Assembly: GCA_964407525.1 (NCBI GenBank)
Contig: CAYOWC010000139.1
Coordinates: forward strand, 1-12,009
Direction: 5' to 3'
Source of the DNA: DUZB01 sp964407525
GTDB taxonomy: Bacteria > Desulfobacterota > DSM-4660 > Desulfatiglandales > Desulfatiglandaceae
Length of the DNA: 12,009 nucleotides
In this document: piece after piece, positions 1 through 5,986 of the stretch
Layout: each line of letters begins with the position of its first letter
How positions within the stretch are numbered: the stretch's first letter is position 1
Notes under the pieces: model-generated
What the model saw: the letters and a program-made list of their open reading frames with translations, nothing else
Databases searched by the model: none
Told to the model about the DNA's origin: nothing
Program-made: the position numbers and the translations under genes

Positions 1-108
1 GTCTTTTTCTTTTTCAAGGGAGTGTCTCCTCGGGTGTAAATAACATGTCCTCTTCGGCATCCTTCAACCATAAGTTTACACTTTTCCCGGAAATGGGGTA
101 TGTTTTCT

Positions 109-178
109 GGTTGAAAATCGGACGTCGAATCTGAAAATCGGATGCTGAAACTGGAAATTCGAAACTGGAAATTGGATA
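109..178. repeat. Degenerate tandem repeat, units of about 20 then 14 bases
   Basis: Four related units lie head to tail at 109-130, 131-150, 151-164 and 165-178. The core TGAAAATCGGA occurs exactly at 112-122 and 132-142, 20 bases apart. GAAACTGGAAATT occurs exactly at 147-159 and 161-173, 14 bases apart. The change of period suggests a decayed array. The A-rich pattern resembles low-complexity intergenic repeats I know from Desulfobacterota genomes, which is a remembered impression and not a search result. Confidence 0.6.
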
Positions 179-219
179 ACACATCAGAATTAATGTGTTT
201 TTTTCTAATTTCCAATTTC
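168..219 (+). terminator. Nested hairpin with T-run, terminator-like on the plus strand
   Basis: An inner stem ACACAT (179-184) / ATGTGT (193-198) has an 8-base loop and runs into seven Ts (198-204). Outside it, GAAATTGGA (168-176) pairs exactly with TCCAATTTC (211-219). The inner stem is AT-rich and weak. The T-run serves plus-strand transcripts, but the nearest gene, rsmG, is on the minus strand and has no T-run after this stem in its own direction. It would therefore act only on a plus-strand gene beyond the left edge, or it is simply part of the surrounding repeat element. Confidence 0.35.
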
Positions 220-280
220 TCTGCGAAAACGCGAAATCACGAAAGTGTAAACTACTTTTTGGCTTAAATGAAGGATGCCT

Positions 281-958
281 CTATTTGCGTTCTTTTTTGT
301 AAATAACCAATCGCCGATGAAATAAAACTCCGGGAACCTCATAAGAAATGGATTCCTGCACCGAGAGACTATATTTCCCGTCCTCGCCTACGAACCTTTC
401 ATAGTCGTATTGTCCGCTGCTTCCCTGAAAGGTAAAAAGCAACCCTTCCATTGTGAGATGTTCAGCGCAACAGGAAAGGATTTGTGCATCAAGGAAAAGG
501 CCCCTTGAAATGACGGTATCATACCTTTTCCCCGACGCAGCACTGTCCAGATCTTCAAGACGCCCCCTAAACACTTCAATCCCTTCTAAACCCGTCAAAC
601 GGATGACCTGTCTAAGAAAGTTTGTCCTTTTCAAGATCGGTTCTACGAGATGAAAAAAGAGGCCTGAAGAACATATTTTAAGCGGAATTGAAGGAAATCC
701 AGCTCCCGACCCCACATCAAGGACCATCCCTTCCACAGGAAGATACGGGATGGGCAGGAGCGAGTCCAGCAGGAGCTCATTCACAATTCTCAATCGCGAT
801 CGAAGACCGGTAAGATTGATTTTACGGTTCCATTTTTCCAATTCGTCAAGGTACATTTCCAGACGACCAAGTTGAACGGGGGACAACGCTATCCCCGGGT
901 TAGACGGCCACAACTCAATACATCTTTCTAATAGAAGGGTTTGATTAATCGGAGCCAC
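281..958 (-). CDS. rsmG: 16S rRNA (guanine-527-N7)-methyltransferase RsmG (GidB)
   Basis: RsmG uses S-adenosylmethionine to make m7G527 in the 530 loop of 16S rRNA, in the cytoplasm. The 225-residue length is normal for the family. Visible hallmarks are the N-terminal WNRKINLTG (about residues 43-51), the SAM-binding glycine loop DVGSGAGFPSIPL (81-93) and the downstream VEPILKRTNFL segment (105-115) that follows the second strand of the Rossmann-type methyltransferase fold. The start is GTG at 958, preceded by AAGAGGA six bases upstream on the coding strand. It begins 15 bases after the stop of the LOG-family gene, so the two are very likely cotranscribed. In many bacteria rsmG lies with mnmG near the origin and parAB; here it does not, so its context is displaced. 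In this family loss of the gene gives low-level streptomycin resistance. The identification is firm. Confidence 0.95.
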   Translation of the reverse strand: MAPINQTLLLERCIELWPSNPGIALSPVQLGRLEMYLDELEKWNRKINLTGLRSRLRIVNELLLDSLLPIPYLPVEGMVLDVGSGAGFPSIPLKICSSGLFFHLVEPILKRTNFLRQVIRLTGLEGIEVFRGRLEDLDSAASGKRYDTVISRGLFLDAQILSCCAEHLTMEGLLFTFQGSSGQYDYERFVGEDGKYSLSVQESISYEVPGVLFHRRLVIYKKERK

Positions 959-973
959 GATTTTCCTCTTGCT

Positions 974-1627
974 TTAAAGAACTACCCGCCGCTTGATAAT
1001 TCTGAGCGCTTCCTCAGGCGTGTCTACAATGTTGAAAATATCGAGATCTGACTCTGAAATGGTGCCTTCTTCAACCATCGCTTCTTTCGCCCAGTCTACC
1101 AGCCCTCTCCAGAATTTGGAGCCTACAAGGATAACAGGAAAATGCCGGATTCTTTTTGTTTGAATCAGCGTCAAAGCTTCGAAGAGTTCATCAAGCGTCC
1201 CGAATCCTCCCGGCATAATTACATAGGCCACGGAATATTTTACAAACATTACTTTTCTAATGAAAAAATAGTTGAAATCCAACTGGATATTGGCATATTT
1301 GTTCGGGGCCTGTTCATTCGGGAGATGGATGTGCAAGCCCACGGACTTACCATTTGCCTCGGTTGCCCCTAAATTTGCCGCTTCCATGACCCCGGGGCCC
1401 CCGCCTGAAATAACGTTAAACCCGTTTTCGACCAGCATTTTGGATAATTTGACAGTGTTTTTATATACGCTACTACTGGGTTTCGTCCTCGCTGAGCCAA
1501 AAACACTCACTGCAGGAAAAGCTTCGGGCATCACTTCAAACCCTTTCACAAATTCGGCTATAATCTGGAACATTCTCCAGGATTCTTTCAGATTAAGGTC
1601 ATCAACAAGGTACTGATTTTCGATCAT
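974..1627 (-). CDS. LOG-family (Rossmann-like) nucleotide phosphoribohydrolase-type protein
   Basis: This is a 217-residue member of the LOG/TIGR00730 family. Plant and some bacterial members release the free base from cytokinin riboside 5'-monophosphates, and other bacterial members hydrolyse nucleotide monophosphates. The signature segments are visible: SGGGPGVMEAANLGA (about 74-88), RKVMFVKYS (124-132) and MPGGFGTLDELFE (138-150), the PGGxGTxxE motif that forms the nucleotide site. I start it at ATG 1627 because AAAGGAG lies just upstream on the coding strand; a longer frame back to 1675 exists but lacks such a site. It is first in a two-gene unit with rsmG, 15 bases apart. The substrate cannot be told from sequence, and a cytokinin role in an anaerobe would be speculative. 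Nucleotide salvage or housekeeping of damaged nucleotides is as likely. Confidence 0.9.
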   Translation of the reverse strand: MIENQYLVDDLNLKESWRMFQIIAEFVKGFEVMPEAFPAVSVFGSARTKPSSSVYKNTVKLSKMLVENGFNVISGGGPGVMEAANLGATEANGKSVGLHIHLPNEQAPNKYANIQLDFNYFFIRKVMFVKYSVAYVIMPGGFGTLDELFEALTLIQTKRIRHFPVILVGSKFWRGLVDWAKEAMVEEGTISESDLDIFNIVDTPEEALRIIKRRVVL

Positions 1628-1683
1628 AATAAAGCTCCTTTTTCTACATGATTTTGCTGGTCCCAGAAATTCCAAAAGAACGA

Positions 1684-1712
1684 ATTTTCTGAAACTATTT
1701 TGTTATTTTCAA
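1684..1712 (-). promoter_or_regulatory. Possible sigma-70 promoter for the LOG-rsmG unit
   Basis: On the minus strand TTGAAA (1712-1707) and GAAAAT (1689-1684) are separated by 17 bases. This is a good -35 box with a four-of-six -10 box. Transcription would begin near 1676, giving a leader of about 50 bases before the ATG at 1627. It rests on hexamer similarity alone. Confidence 0.35.
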
Positions 1713-1905
1713 AAACCGATTGATTTTTACGATGTTTTCCTTTAGCTTCTCAAAGATAAATAGCTTCATCATAGAGAACCACTCGAAAGGTGTCAAGAAA
1801 GAGAGGACAGGTGAGCAATTCGCTCCGGATTGTTCTCCATACCAATAGGCCGCTTAACGAGAATTGAGATTCAGGAATTCACCTATTTCACAAGGAGGAT
1901 ATTTT
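1713..1905. other. Divergent intergenic region between LOG-rsmG and the dodecin unit
   Basis: About 190 bases with no convincing gene on either strand. The plus-strand promoter of the dodecin unit should lie here, but I see no clean -35/-10 pair. A short dyad GAGC-aattc-GCTC occurs near 1813-1825. The right end carries the strong ribosome-binding site AAGGAGG at 1892-1898 that sets the dodecin start. Confidence 0.4.
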
Positions 1906-2112
1906 ATGGATCGTGTAGCGAGAGTCACGGAGATCATTGGTGCATCCAATAAAAGCTTTGACGACGCAATCAAAGTGGGTTTTGAGAGAGCCAGTCGAAC
2001 ATTAAGAAATATTACGGGGCTAAGGGTTCTTGAGCAAAGAGTAGCCGTTGAAGACCACAAACTGACGGAATACCGTGTCAGGATGGAAGTTATTTTTCTT
2101 CTTGAAACCTGA
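1906..2112 (+). CDS. Dodecin family protein lacking tryptophan
   Basis: A 68-residue protein with the full dodecin pattern: an N-terminal strand (VARVTEIIGAS), a helix (SFDDAIKVGFERASRTLRN), and two C-terminal strands with the conserved EQRVAVEDHKL and EYRVRMEVIFLLE segments. Dodecins form hollow dodecamers that store or buffer flavin (FMN, riboflavin, lumichrome); some also bind CoA. The start at 1906 is chosen for AAGGAGG seven bases upstream; an in-frame upstream start at 1864 has no support. In typical dodecins a tryptophan stacks against the isoalloxazine ring, but this protein contains no tryptophan at all; the expected region reads NITGLRVLEQ. Flavin binding is therefore doubtful or altered. 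It is the first gene of a same-strand run with the XRE-cupin gene 49 bases downstream. The family assignment is firm and the ligand is open. Confidence 0.9.
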   Translation: MDRVARVTEIIGASNKSFDDAIKVGFERASRTLRNITGLRVLEQRVAVEDHKLTEYRVRMEVIFLLET

Positions 2113-2161
2113 TAGATGAAGAGTAGTCCTTAACGATATTTCAGATTGCAGAGGATATGAA

Positions 2162-2863
2162 ATGGGAACGAATAAAGAGCAGGATGGGAAGCATGACGCG
2201 TACGAAGACTTCCTGACCGATATCAGCGGCCAGTTTGGAGGCAGAGACGAAGAAAAGGAGTTTCTGGACAACATCAGTTCCGAATCCCCCCAAGAAGACA
2301 TACGGGTGAACGTTGGCTTGCGTCTCAAAACGGTGAGAAAAGATCGCAAGCTCAGCCTCACCGATGTGGCCCAGAGAACGGATCTTTCTGTTTCCCTGTT
2401 GAAAGATATTGAAGATGGGGAACTTACGCCTCCCCTGGGAACCGTCATTAAACTGGCAAAGGCCCTTGACCTGAAGATGGGATATTTTATATCGGGAGAG
2501 GATAATCTACCCCATACCATCGTGCGAAAACATGACCGCAAAGTAATTTCCAGGTACAATTCTCAGAAGGGGAAACATTACGGTTATGGCTACGAATCCC
2601 TCGCGCCGCGGAAAAAAGACCGACATATGGAACCGTTCCTGGTAACCTTGGCTCCTTCTGAAACAGAGGAAGAGAGATCCGCACATGATGGTCAGGAGTT
2701 TATCTTCGTTCTGGAAGGCAAAATGCAAGTTCGCCTTGGAAACGAGATACATATCCTGGAACCCGGAGATTCTATCTATTATGATTCAACGGTTCCTCAT
2801 CTGGTTAAATGCGGCGGCGAGAAAGAAACCAGGATACTGGCTGTTCTTTATTCTGAAAAATAA
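2162..2863 (+). CDS. XRE-family transcriptional regulator with C-terminal cupin domain
   Basis: A 233-residue cytoplasmic regulator. An acidic N-terminal stretch of about 48 residues is followed by a helix-turn-helix domain at about 52-107 (VGLRLKTVRKDRKLSLTDVA, then QRTDLSVSLLKDIEDGELTP). A cupin domain follows at about 155-231, with motif 1 HDGQEFIFVLEGKMQV (H175, E179) and motif 2 PGDSIYYDSTVPH (H213). This HTH-cupin architecture belongs to the PuuR/SutR-like group, in which the cupin senses a small ligand or metal. The ATG at 2162 has GAGG seven bases upstream. It sits between dodecin and DUF1178 (22 bases downstream) on the same strand, so it may control its own operon. The 48-residue acidic leader is longer than in most relatives. 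The ligand and target genes are not evident. Confidence 0.9.
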   Translation: MGTNKEQDGKHDAYEDFLTDISGQFGGRDEEKEFLDNISSESPQEDIRVNVGLRLKTVRKDRKLSLTDVAQRTDLSVSLLKDIEDGELTPPLGTVIKLAKALDLKMGYFISGEDNLPHTIVRKHDRKVISRYNSQKGKHYGYGYESLAPRKKDRHMEPFLVTLAPSETEEERSAHDGQEFIFVLEGKMQVRLGNEIHILEPGDSIYYDSTVPHLVKCGGEKETRILAVLYSEK

Positions 2864-2885
2864 AATCCTGATGGAAGAGGATGGT

Positions 2886-3308
2886 ATGATTGCATTTGAC
2901 TTAGAGTGTTCCCAGGGACACATCTTCGAAGGTTGGTTTGACAGCCTCGAATCCTTTGAGGAACAAAACATGAAGGGGCTGGTTTCCTGCCCGTCCTGTG
3001 ATGATTTGAACATAAGAAAGGTACTGTCTCCCGTTGCGGTGAAGAGATCTCACCCTGCCCCGGCAGCGAGCCAGGAGGAAATCGACTACCATAAGCTTGC
3101 TAAAGAAGTGGTGGAATACGTAAAAAATAATTCCGAAGATGTTGGCACTAAATTTGCTTCAGAAGCCCTGAAAATTCACTATGGGGTTGCTGATAGAAGA
3201 AGTATCAGGGGTTCAGCCACTGAAGAAGAAGAAAAAACTCTCAAAAAAGAAGGGATTGATTTCCTGAAGGTACCTTTTCCGGTTTCCGATACCGAAAAGA
3301 AGAATTGA
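2886..3308 (+). CDS. DUF1178 family protein with zinc-ribbon-like N-terminus
   Basis: A 140-residue protein whose N-terminus (MIAFDLECSQGHIFEGWF) matches the DUF1178 family. C8 and H12 together with C35 and C38 (CPSC) make a likely C-x3-H...C-x2-C zinc site, similar to regulatory-protein FmdB-type zinc ribbons. The middle is low-complexity (SHPAPAASQEE) and the C-terminal half is helical and charged. The family has no established function. I start it at ATG 2886, which has GGAAGAGG (2873-2880) at good spacing; an in-frame ATG at 2871 would add five residues. It begins 22 bases after the XRE-cupin stop and ends 25 bases before the purH start, so it is probably cotranscribed with both. Confidence 0.85.
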   Translation: MIAFDLECSQGHIFEGWFDSLESFEEQNMKGLVSCPSCDDLNIRKVLSPVAVKRSHPAPAASQEEIDYHKLAKEVVEYVKNNSEDVGTKFASEALKIHYGVADRRSIRGSATEEEEKTLKKEGIDFLKVPFPVSDTEKKN

Positions 3309-3333
3309 CATCTCACAGAAGGAGAAAAAGTGC

Positions 3334-3930
3334 ATGGGTAAAATCCAGAAAGCCATTATCAGTGTTACTGATAAAGAAGGAATCGTCGCTTTTGGCAAGT
3401 CCCTTTCAGATATGGGCGTTGATATCCTTTCCACAGGCGGAACCGCAAAGGTTCTAAGAGACGGAGGAGTTTCCGTAACCGACATTTCAGATTACACCGG
3501 CTTTCCGGAAATGATGGACGGTCGCGTTAAAACCCTTCACCCCAAAGTCCATGGTGGTCTTCTCGGCCTTCGCGATAATCCCGAACATGTAAATATGATG
3601 AAGACACACGGCATAACACCAATCGATATGGTAGTGGTCAATCTGTACCAGTTTGAAAAAACAGTGTCGAAAGAGGGCGTAACATTGGAGGAGGCCATTG
3701 AGAATATCGATATCGGGGGGCCATCCATGCTGCGTTCATCAGCTAAGAATTTCAGGGATGTAACGGTCGTGGTAGATCCTGCCGATTATGCCGTTGTTTT
3801 ACAGGAAATGAAAACAAACGAGGGAGAAACCACTCTGGAAACTCGGTTCGCGCTGGCCCGGAAGGTATTTCGGCTAACCCATGAATACGACGGGGCGATC
3901 ACCCGGTACCTTGATAGGACAACATTGTGA
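3334..3930 (+). CDS. purH: Stand-alone IMP cyclohydrolase (N-terminal half of PurH)
   Basis: This 198-residue protein corresponds to the MGS-like IMP cyclohydrolase domain of bifunctional PurH. It would close FAICAR to IMP, the last step of de novo purine synthesis. Conserved blocks are STGGTAKVL (33-41), DGRVKTLHPKVHGGLL (62-77), VVNLYQFEKTV (101-111) and ENIDIGGPSMLRSSAKN (123-139). It ends at the domain border (EYDGAITRYLDRTTL), where a full PurH of about 520 residues would continue into AICAR transformylase. No transformylase sequence follows in any frame before the terminator, so this looks like a natural single-domain enzyme and not a frameshift. Separate cyclohydrolase and transformylase genes are known in other anaerobes. 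AAGGAG (3319-3324) precedes the ATG. It is the last gene of the dodecin unit. Confidence 0.93.
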   Translation: MGKIQKAIISVTDKEGIVAFGKSLSDMGVDILSTGGTAKVLRDGGVSVTDISDYTGFPEMMDGRVKTLHPKVHGGLLGLRDNPEHVNMMKTHGITPIDMVVVNLYQFEKTVSKEGVTLEEAIENIDIGGPSMLRSSAKNFRDVTVVVDPADYAVVLQEMKTNEGETTLETRFALARKVFRLTHEYDGAITRYLDRTTL

Positions 3931-4001
3931 GCGAAAGACTTAGAGCTCGTTATCGGACCTTAAGATAGCTTGTCTCTTGTTACTTAGAAGATTTTTTCCC
4001 A

Positions 4002-4029
4002 CTGGAAGAAAGCCCTTCCTGTTTTTTTT
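4002..4029 (+). terminator. Weak intrinsic terminator after purH
   Basis: GGAAG (4004-4008) pairs with CTTCC (4015-4019) around a 6-base loop, and the stem can extend past one mismatch to C4002-G4021. Eight Ts follow (4022-4029). The stem is short, so it probably works as the first half of a tandem with the stronger hairpin downstream. Confidence 0.45.
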
Positions 4030-4039
4030 GTTTATCTTG

Positions 4040-4078
4040 GCACGGCATGTTCTTGTGAACGTGCCGTGCTTTTTTTTT
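4040..4078 (+). terminator. Strong rho-independent terminator of the dodecin-purH unit
   Basis: A 13-bp stem, GCACGGCATGTTC (4040-4052) with GAACGTGCCGTGC (4057-4069), contains only one T-G pair and closes a 4-base loop. Nine Ts follow (4070-4078). This is textbook intrinsic termination on the plus strand, 110 bases after the purH stop. In the other direction no T-run follows, so it should not stop the convergent Mla-type operon. Confidence 0.9.
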
Positions 4079-4267
4079 GCAGTAAATGGCTTGAAAAGTC
4101 CGACAACTCCCTGAACCGTCTAAGTTGCTCTCCTCTGGAAAGGATGCGTAGCAGCAAGTAAGATCACAAAATTCCATCTCTGCCTGTTACTCCTTTAAGG
4201 TTAAAAACACCAGTCTGTACAGTAACAAGGCCTGTACTCTTTGTTTTCCGCGCCTCTGTGGCGATTT
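4079..4267. other. Convergent intergenic spacer, no gene
   Basis: About 190 bases between the terminator and the 3' end of the lipoprotein gene. It contains the 8-bp palindrome CTGTACAG (4215-4222) and the dyad GTACAG (4217-4222) / CTGTAC (4232-4237). Read on the minus strand, the dyad is followed after about eight bases by TTTTT, so it is a possible but weak terminator for the minus-strand operon. A minus-strand frame at 3980-4177 crosses the strong terminator and has no coding character. Confidence 0.45.
4238..4262. repeat. Degenerate GC-box intergenic repeat, copy 1
   Basis: TTTCCGCGCCTCTGTGGCGA and its flanks match the style of the CTCTGTGGC / CGCGCCT repeats widely scattered between genes in environmental anaerobes. 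A related sequence lies at 4926-4958, so the lipoprotein gene is bracketed by two copies in the same orientation. The assignment rests on similarity between the two copies and on recollection, not on a database hit. Confidence 0.4.
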
Positions 4268-4906
4268 TCATCCGTTCTCAATCCGATCCTTGATGGCCGT
4301 ATAAACATCGCGGGTAATACTTTCTGAAATATCTTTCATGGCCAAGCTCATGGCTCCTGCCAGACCCGTCGGATTATTCTGACTGCACCTTTTCAAGCTC
4401 CTGAATGTTTTTTGAAAAAGCACGTTCCTTGTACTATCCGGATCGGCGCTATCCATTACCGTAACCGTTAAAGCCAGTGCAGCCATCCAGTGTTCCCCCT
4501 CATCCAATTCGAAAAACTGATCCACCGCCCCTTCCAGTACATAGGAAGATGGGAAACGACTATTCGATGAAAGAACGGCCTTGAAAACACCTGCACCGGT
4601 GACATCCCGCCTCAAAAAATGGGTGACCATGGCCCCCGGATTGGCTCGCCATTTGTAGTAAAAATACTCATCTCTCTTAAAGGAATCGTCACGATATATA
4701 ATACGAGAGGTATTGTAAAGGGGCGCTACACTGAAGGGGTCCACTTTGATCACAACGGGTAATCGAACAAGATCCAGGATATCAGGGGAATCGTATTCTA
4801 AGGTGAAATAATTTATCTTGGCCGCCGACTTTTTCAAATCAACGCATCCATAAGGCAACAAAAGCAAAGGGAGCAGCAACCAGACAATTTTACCGTTTAC
4901 ACCCAT
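4268..4906 (-). CDS. ABC-type transport auxiliary lipoprotein (PqiC/LetA-type, Mla-like operon)
   Basis: A 212-residue lipoprotein. A short charged start is followed by a hydrophobic segment (KIVWLLLPLLLLPYG, about 6-20) and the lipobox cysteine C21; the +2 residue is Val, which fits outer-membrane retention. The mature part begins KINYFTLEYDSP, like the ABC-transport auxiliary component family (PF03886; PqiC-type), whose members partner with MCE proteins. Such lipoproteins are thought to dock the MCE assembly at the outer membrane. I start it at ATG 4906 because GGAGGT lies four bases upstream; the in-frame extension back to 4966 reads through a degenerate intergenic repeat and is probably not translated. 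It is the last gene of the operon, 69 bases after the MlaD stop, a wider gap than any other in the unit. Confidence 0.85.
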   Translation of the reverse strand: MGVNGKIVWLLLPLLLLPYGCVDLKKSAAKINYFTLEYDSPDILDLVRLPVVIKVDPFSVAPLYNTSRIIYRDDSFKRDEYFYYKWRANPGAMVTHFLRRDVTGAGVFKAVLSSNSRFPSSYVLEGAVDQFFELDEGEHWMAALALTVTVMDSADPDSTRNVLFQKTFRSLKRCSQNNPTGLAGAMSLAMKDISESITRDVYTAIKDRIENG

Positions 4907-4925
4907 CGGAACCTCCAAAGTTTCG

Positions 4926-4958
4926 TGTTTTTTATCTTTCGCGCCTTTGCGTGAGACC
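4926..4958. repeat. Degenerate GC-box intergenic repeat, copy 2
   Basis: The stretch containing CTTTCGCGCCTTTGCGTGAG is a variant of the ubiquitous CTTTGCGCCTTTGCGTGAGA-type intergenic repeat and resembles the copy at 4238-4262. It fills the gap between mlaD and the lipoprotein gene. Its translation on the minus strand gives the lysine-rich SRKGAKDKKH, the kind of spurious N-terminal extension such repeats generate. Confidence 0.5.
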
Positions 4959-4975
4959 TTTTTCACTCAGGTTGG

Positions 4976-5986
4976 TTATTCCACTACCGGTTCCACATTT
5001 CTCGGAGCGGGGGGAACGCCTAACAAGAGTTGAGATGGCTGATCAGCAAGGGTTTCCATCAATCGGGCCATATTGTCGGTGGCCTTTTCAATATTCCCGG
5101 CACTGACAGAGAGTTGGCGCGTCAGATCGGAAACAGAGTCATTTGACGTTTTCATGAGAAGAGAACCATCCTTGAGCATAGCGTTTGCATTGTCTAATAC
5201 CGTGCCAAGCTTCTCCACATTTATTTTTAGAGCTTCCCGGTTTTCCACAATAATCCCTTCCACCCCGGAAAGACTTTTGTCAAGGCTGCCCATGCTTTTT
5301 TCAGCTCTGCCGATCAGACGGTTTAGGGCGCCGGCTGCCCCCTCCACAGACGCAATCGTTTTCTCCCATTTTTCAGAGTTTAGGATTTTTTTTGCACCTT
5401 GAAGGGAAGATCGAAGGTCGGTTGAAATCCCTTTGATATTCGCATCAGTTATCGCCACATTCACATTATCGAGGGTGAGTTTTAATTTGTCCGAAATTCC
5501 TGCAAGATCCAGGGAACCAACTTTCGTCAAAACGTCAGAAATTCCTTGCAGAAGCGCCGCTATATCCGATGGTTTCGTAGCAACAATCGGGTATTCACTC
5601 GGAAAATCAATACGCGGGGACAAATCCCTTTCCCCCTCTATCTTGCGATCTAACTCCACAAACATACTTCCTGTAATCCCAACATCTTTCAGCTGGGAAA
5701 CAATGCTATTATCGAGTTCCTGTCCGGACTTGATCTTCATTACCACTTCTATCAACTTTGAATCGGGGGCGACTCCTATACTGTCCACTCTCCCCACGGA
5801 GACTCCTCTGTACTTGACGGGGGAATCTTTGCTCAACCCCTGGACAGACTCGTCAAAATAACTGACATAATAGAGTCCTCGCTGAAAATGTCGTGACATA
5901 CCTAACCATACAATCGCAATGATTCCAATAACTACGCCGCTCGTTACGAAAAGACCCACCGCAAATTTGGTTTTTGGTGAGGCCAT
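4976..5986 (-). CDS. mlaD: MlaD-like MCE domain protein (phospholipid transport)
   Basis: A 336-residue inner-membrane-anchored periplasmic protein. It has one N-terminal transmembrane helix (about 7-29), then an MCE domain (about 38-116: YVSYFDESVQGLSKDSPVKY, RGVSVGRVDSI, DVGITGSMFVELD). A long helical region follows (about 140-320, with repeated helix-forming stretches such as LDNVNVAITDANIKGISTDL). The tail QPSQLLLGVPPAPRN is typical of longer MCE proteins. MCE proteins form hexameric rings that carry lipid across the periplasm from the MlaFE complex. The protein is much longer than E. coli MlaD (about 183 residues), so the helical part may form an extended barrel or bridge, as in PqiB- or Mce-type systems. 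Its ATG overlaps the MlaF stop by one base (TAATG), which implies translational coupling. Confidence 0.93.
   Translation of the reverse strand: MASPKTKFAVGLFVTSGVVIGIIAIVWLGMSRHFQRGLYYVSYFDESVQGLSKDSPVKYRGVSVGRVDSIGVAPDSKLIEVVMKIKSGQELDNSIVSQLKDVGITGSMFVELDRKIEGERDLSPRIDFPSEYPIVATKPSDIAALLQGISDVLTKVGSLDLAGISDKLKLTLDNVNVAITDANIKGISTDLRSSLQGAKKILNSEKWEKTIASVEGAAGALNRLIGRAEKSMGSLDKSLSGVEGIIVENREALKINVEKLGTVLDNANAMLKDGSLLMKTSNDSVSDLTRQLSVSAGNIEKATDNMARLMETLADQPSQLLLGVPPAPRNVEPVVE

Larger units (their letters stand above)
56..279. repeat. 224-bp element bounded by split inverted repeats, directly after the rsmG stop
   Basis: The outer arms GGCATCCTTCA (56-66) and TGAAGGATGCC (269-279) are exact reverse complements. 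Inner arms AGTTTACACTTT (73-84) and AAAGTGTAAACT (242-253) are also exact reverse complements. The spacers between outer and inner arms differ in length, 6 and 15 bases. The right end touches the rsmG stop codon at 281-283. The interior holds a tandem repeat and a nested hairpin, and I find no open reading frame of note. A small non-autonomous palindromic element (MITE- or REP-like) fits best. A long RNA fold acting as the 3' end of the rsmG transcript is the alternative. Confidence 0.6.

Noticed and set aside
109..178. Tandem repeat considered as a CRISPR array
   Set aside because: Units are 14-20 bases, degenerate and without spacers, and no cas gene is near.
1628..1675. Sixteen-residue N-terminal extension of the LOG-family protein
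   Set aside because: AAAGGAG lies immediately upstream of ATG 1627, while the longer frame lacks a ribosome site and adds residues not typical of the family.
2020..2559. 179-residue minus-strand frame across dodecin and XRE-cupin genes
   Set aside because: Antisense to two recognised genes, serine/arginine-rich composition typical of a shadow frame.
3931..4030. Possible frameshifted remainder of a bifunctional PurH
   Set aside because: All frames close quickly after 3930 and none resembles AICAR transformylase; the protein ends at the natural domain boundary.
3980..4177. 65-residue minus-strand frame in the convergent spacer
   Set aside because: It runs through the strong terminator hairpin and its T-run (read as KKK) and has no recognisable family or start site.
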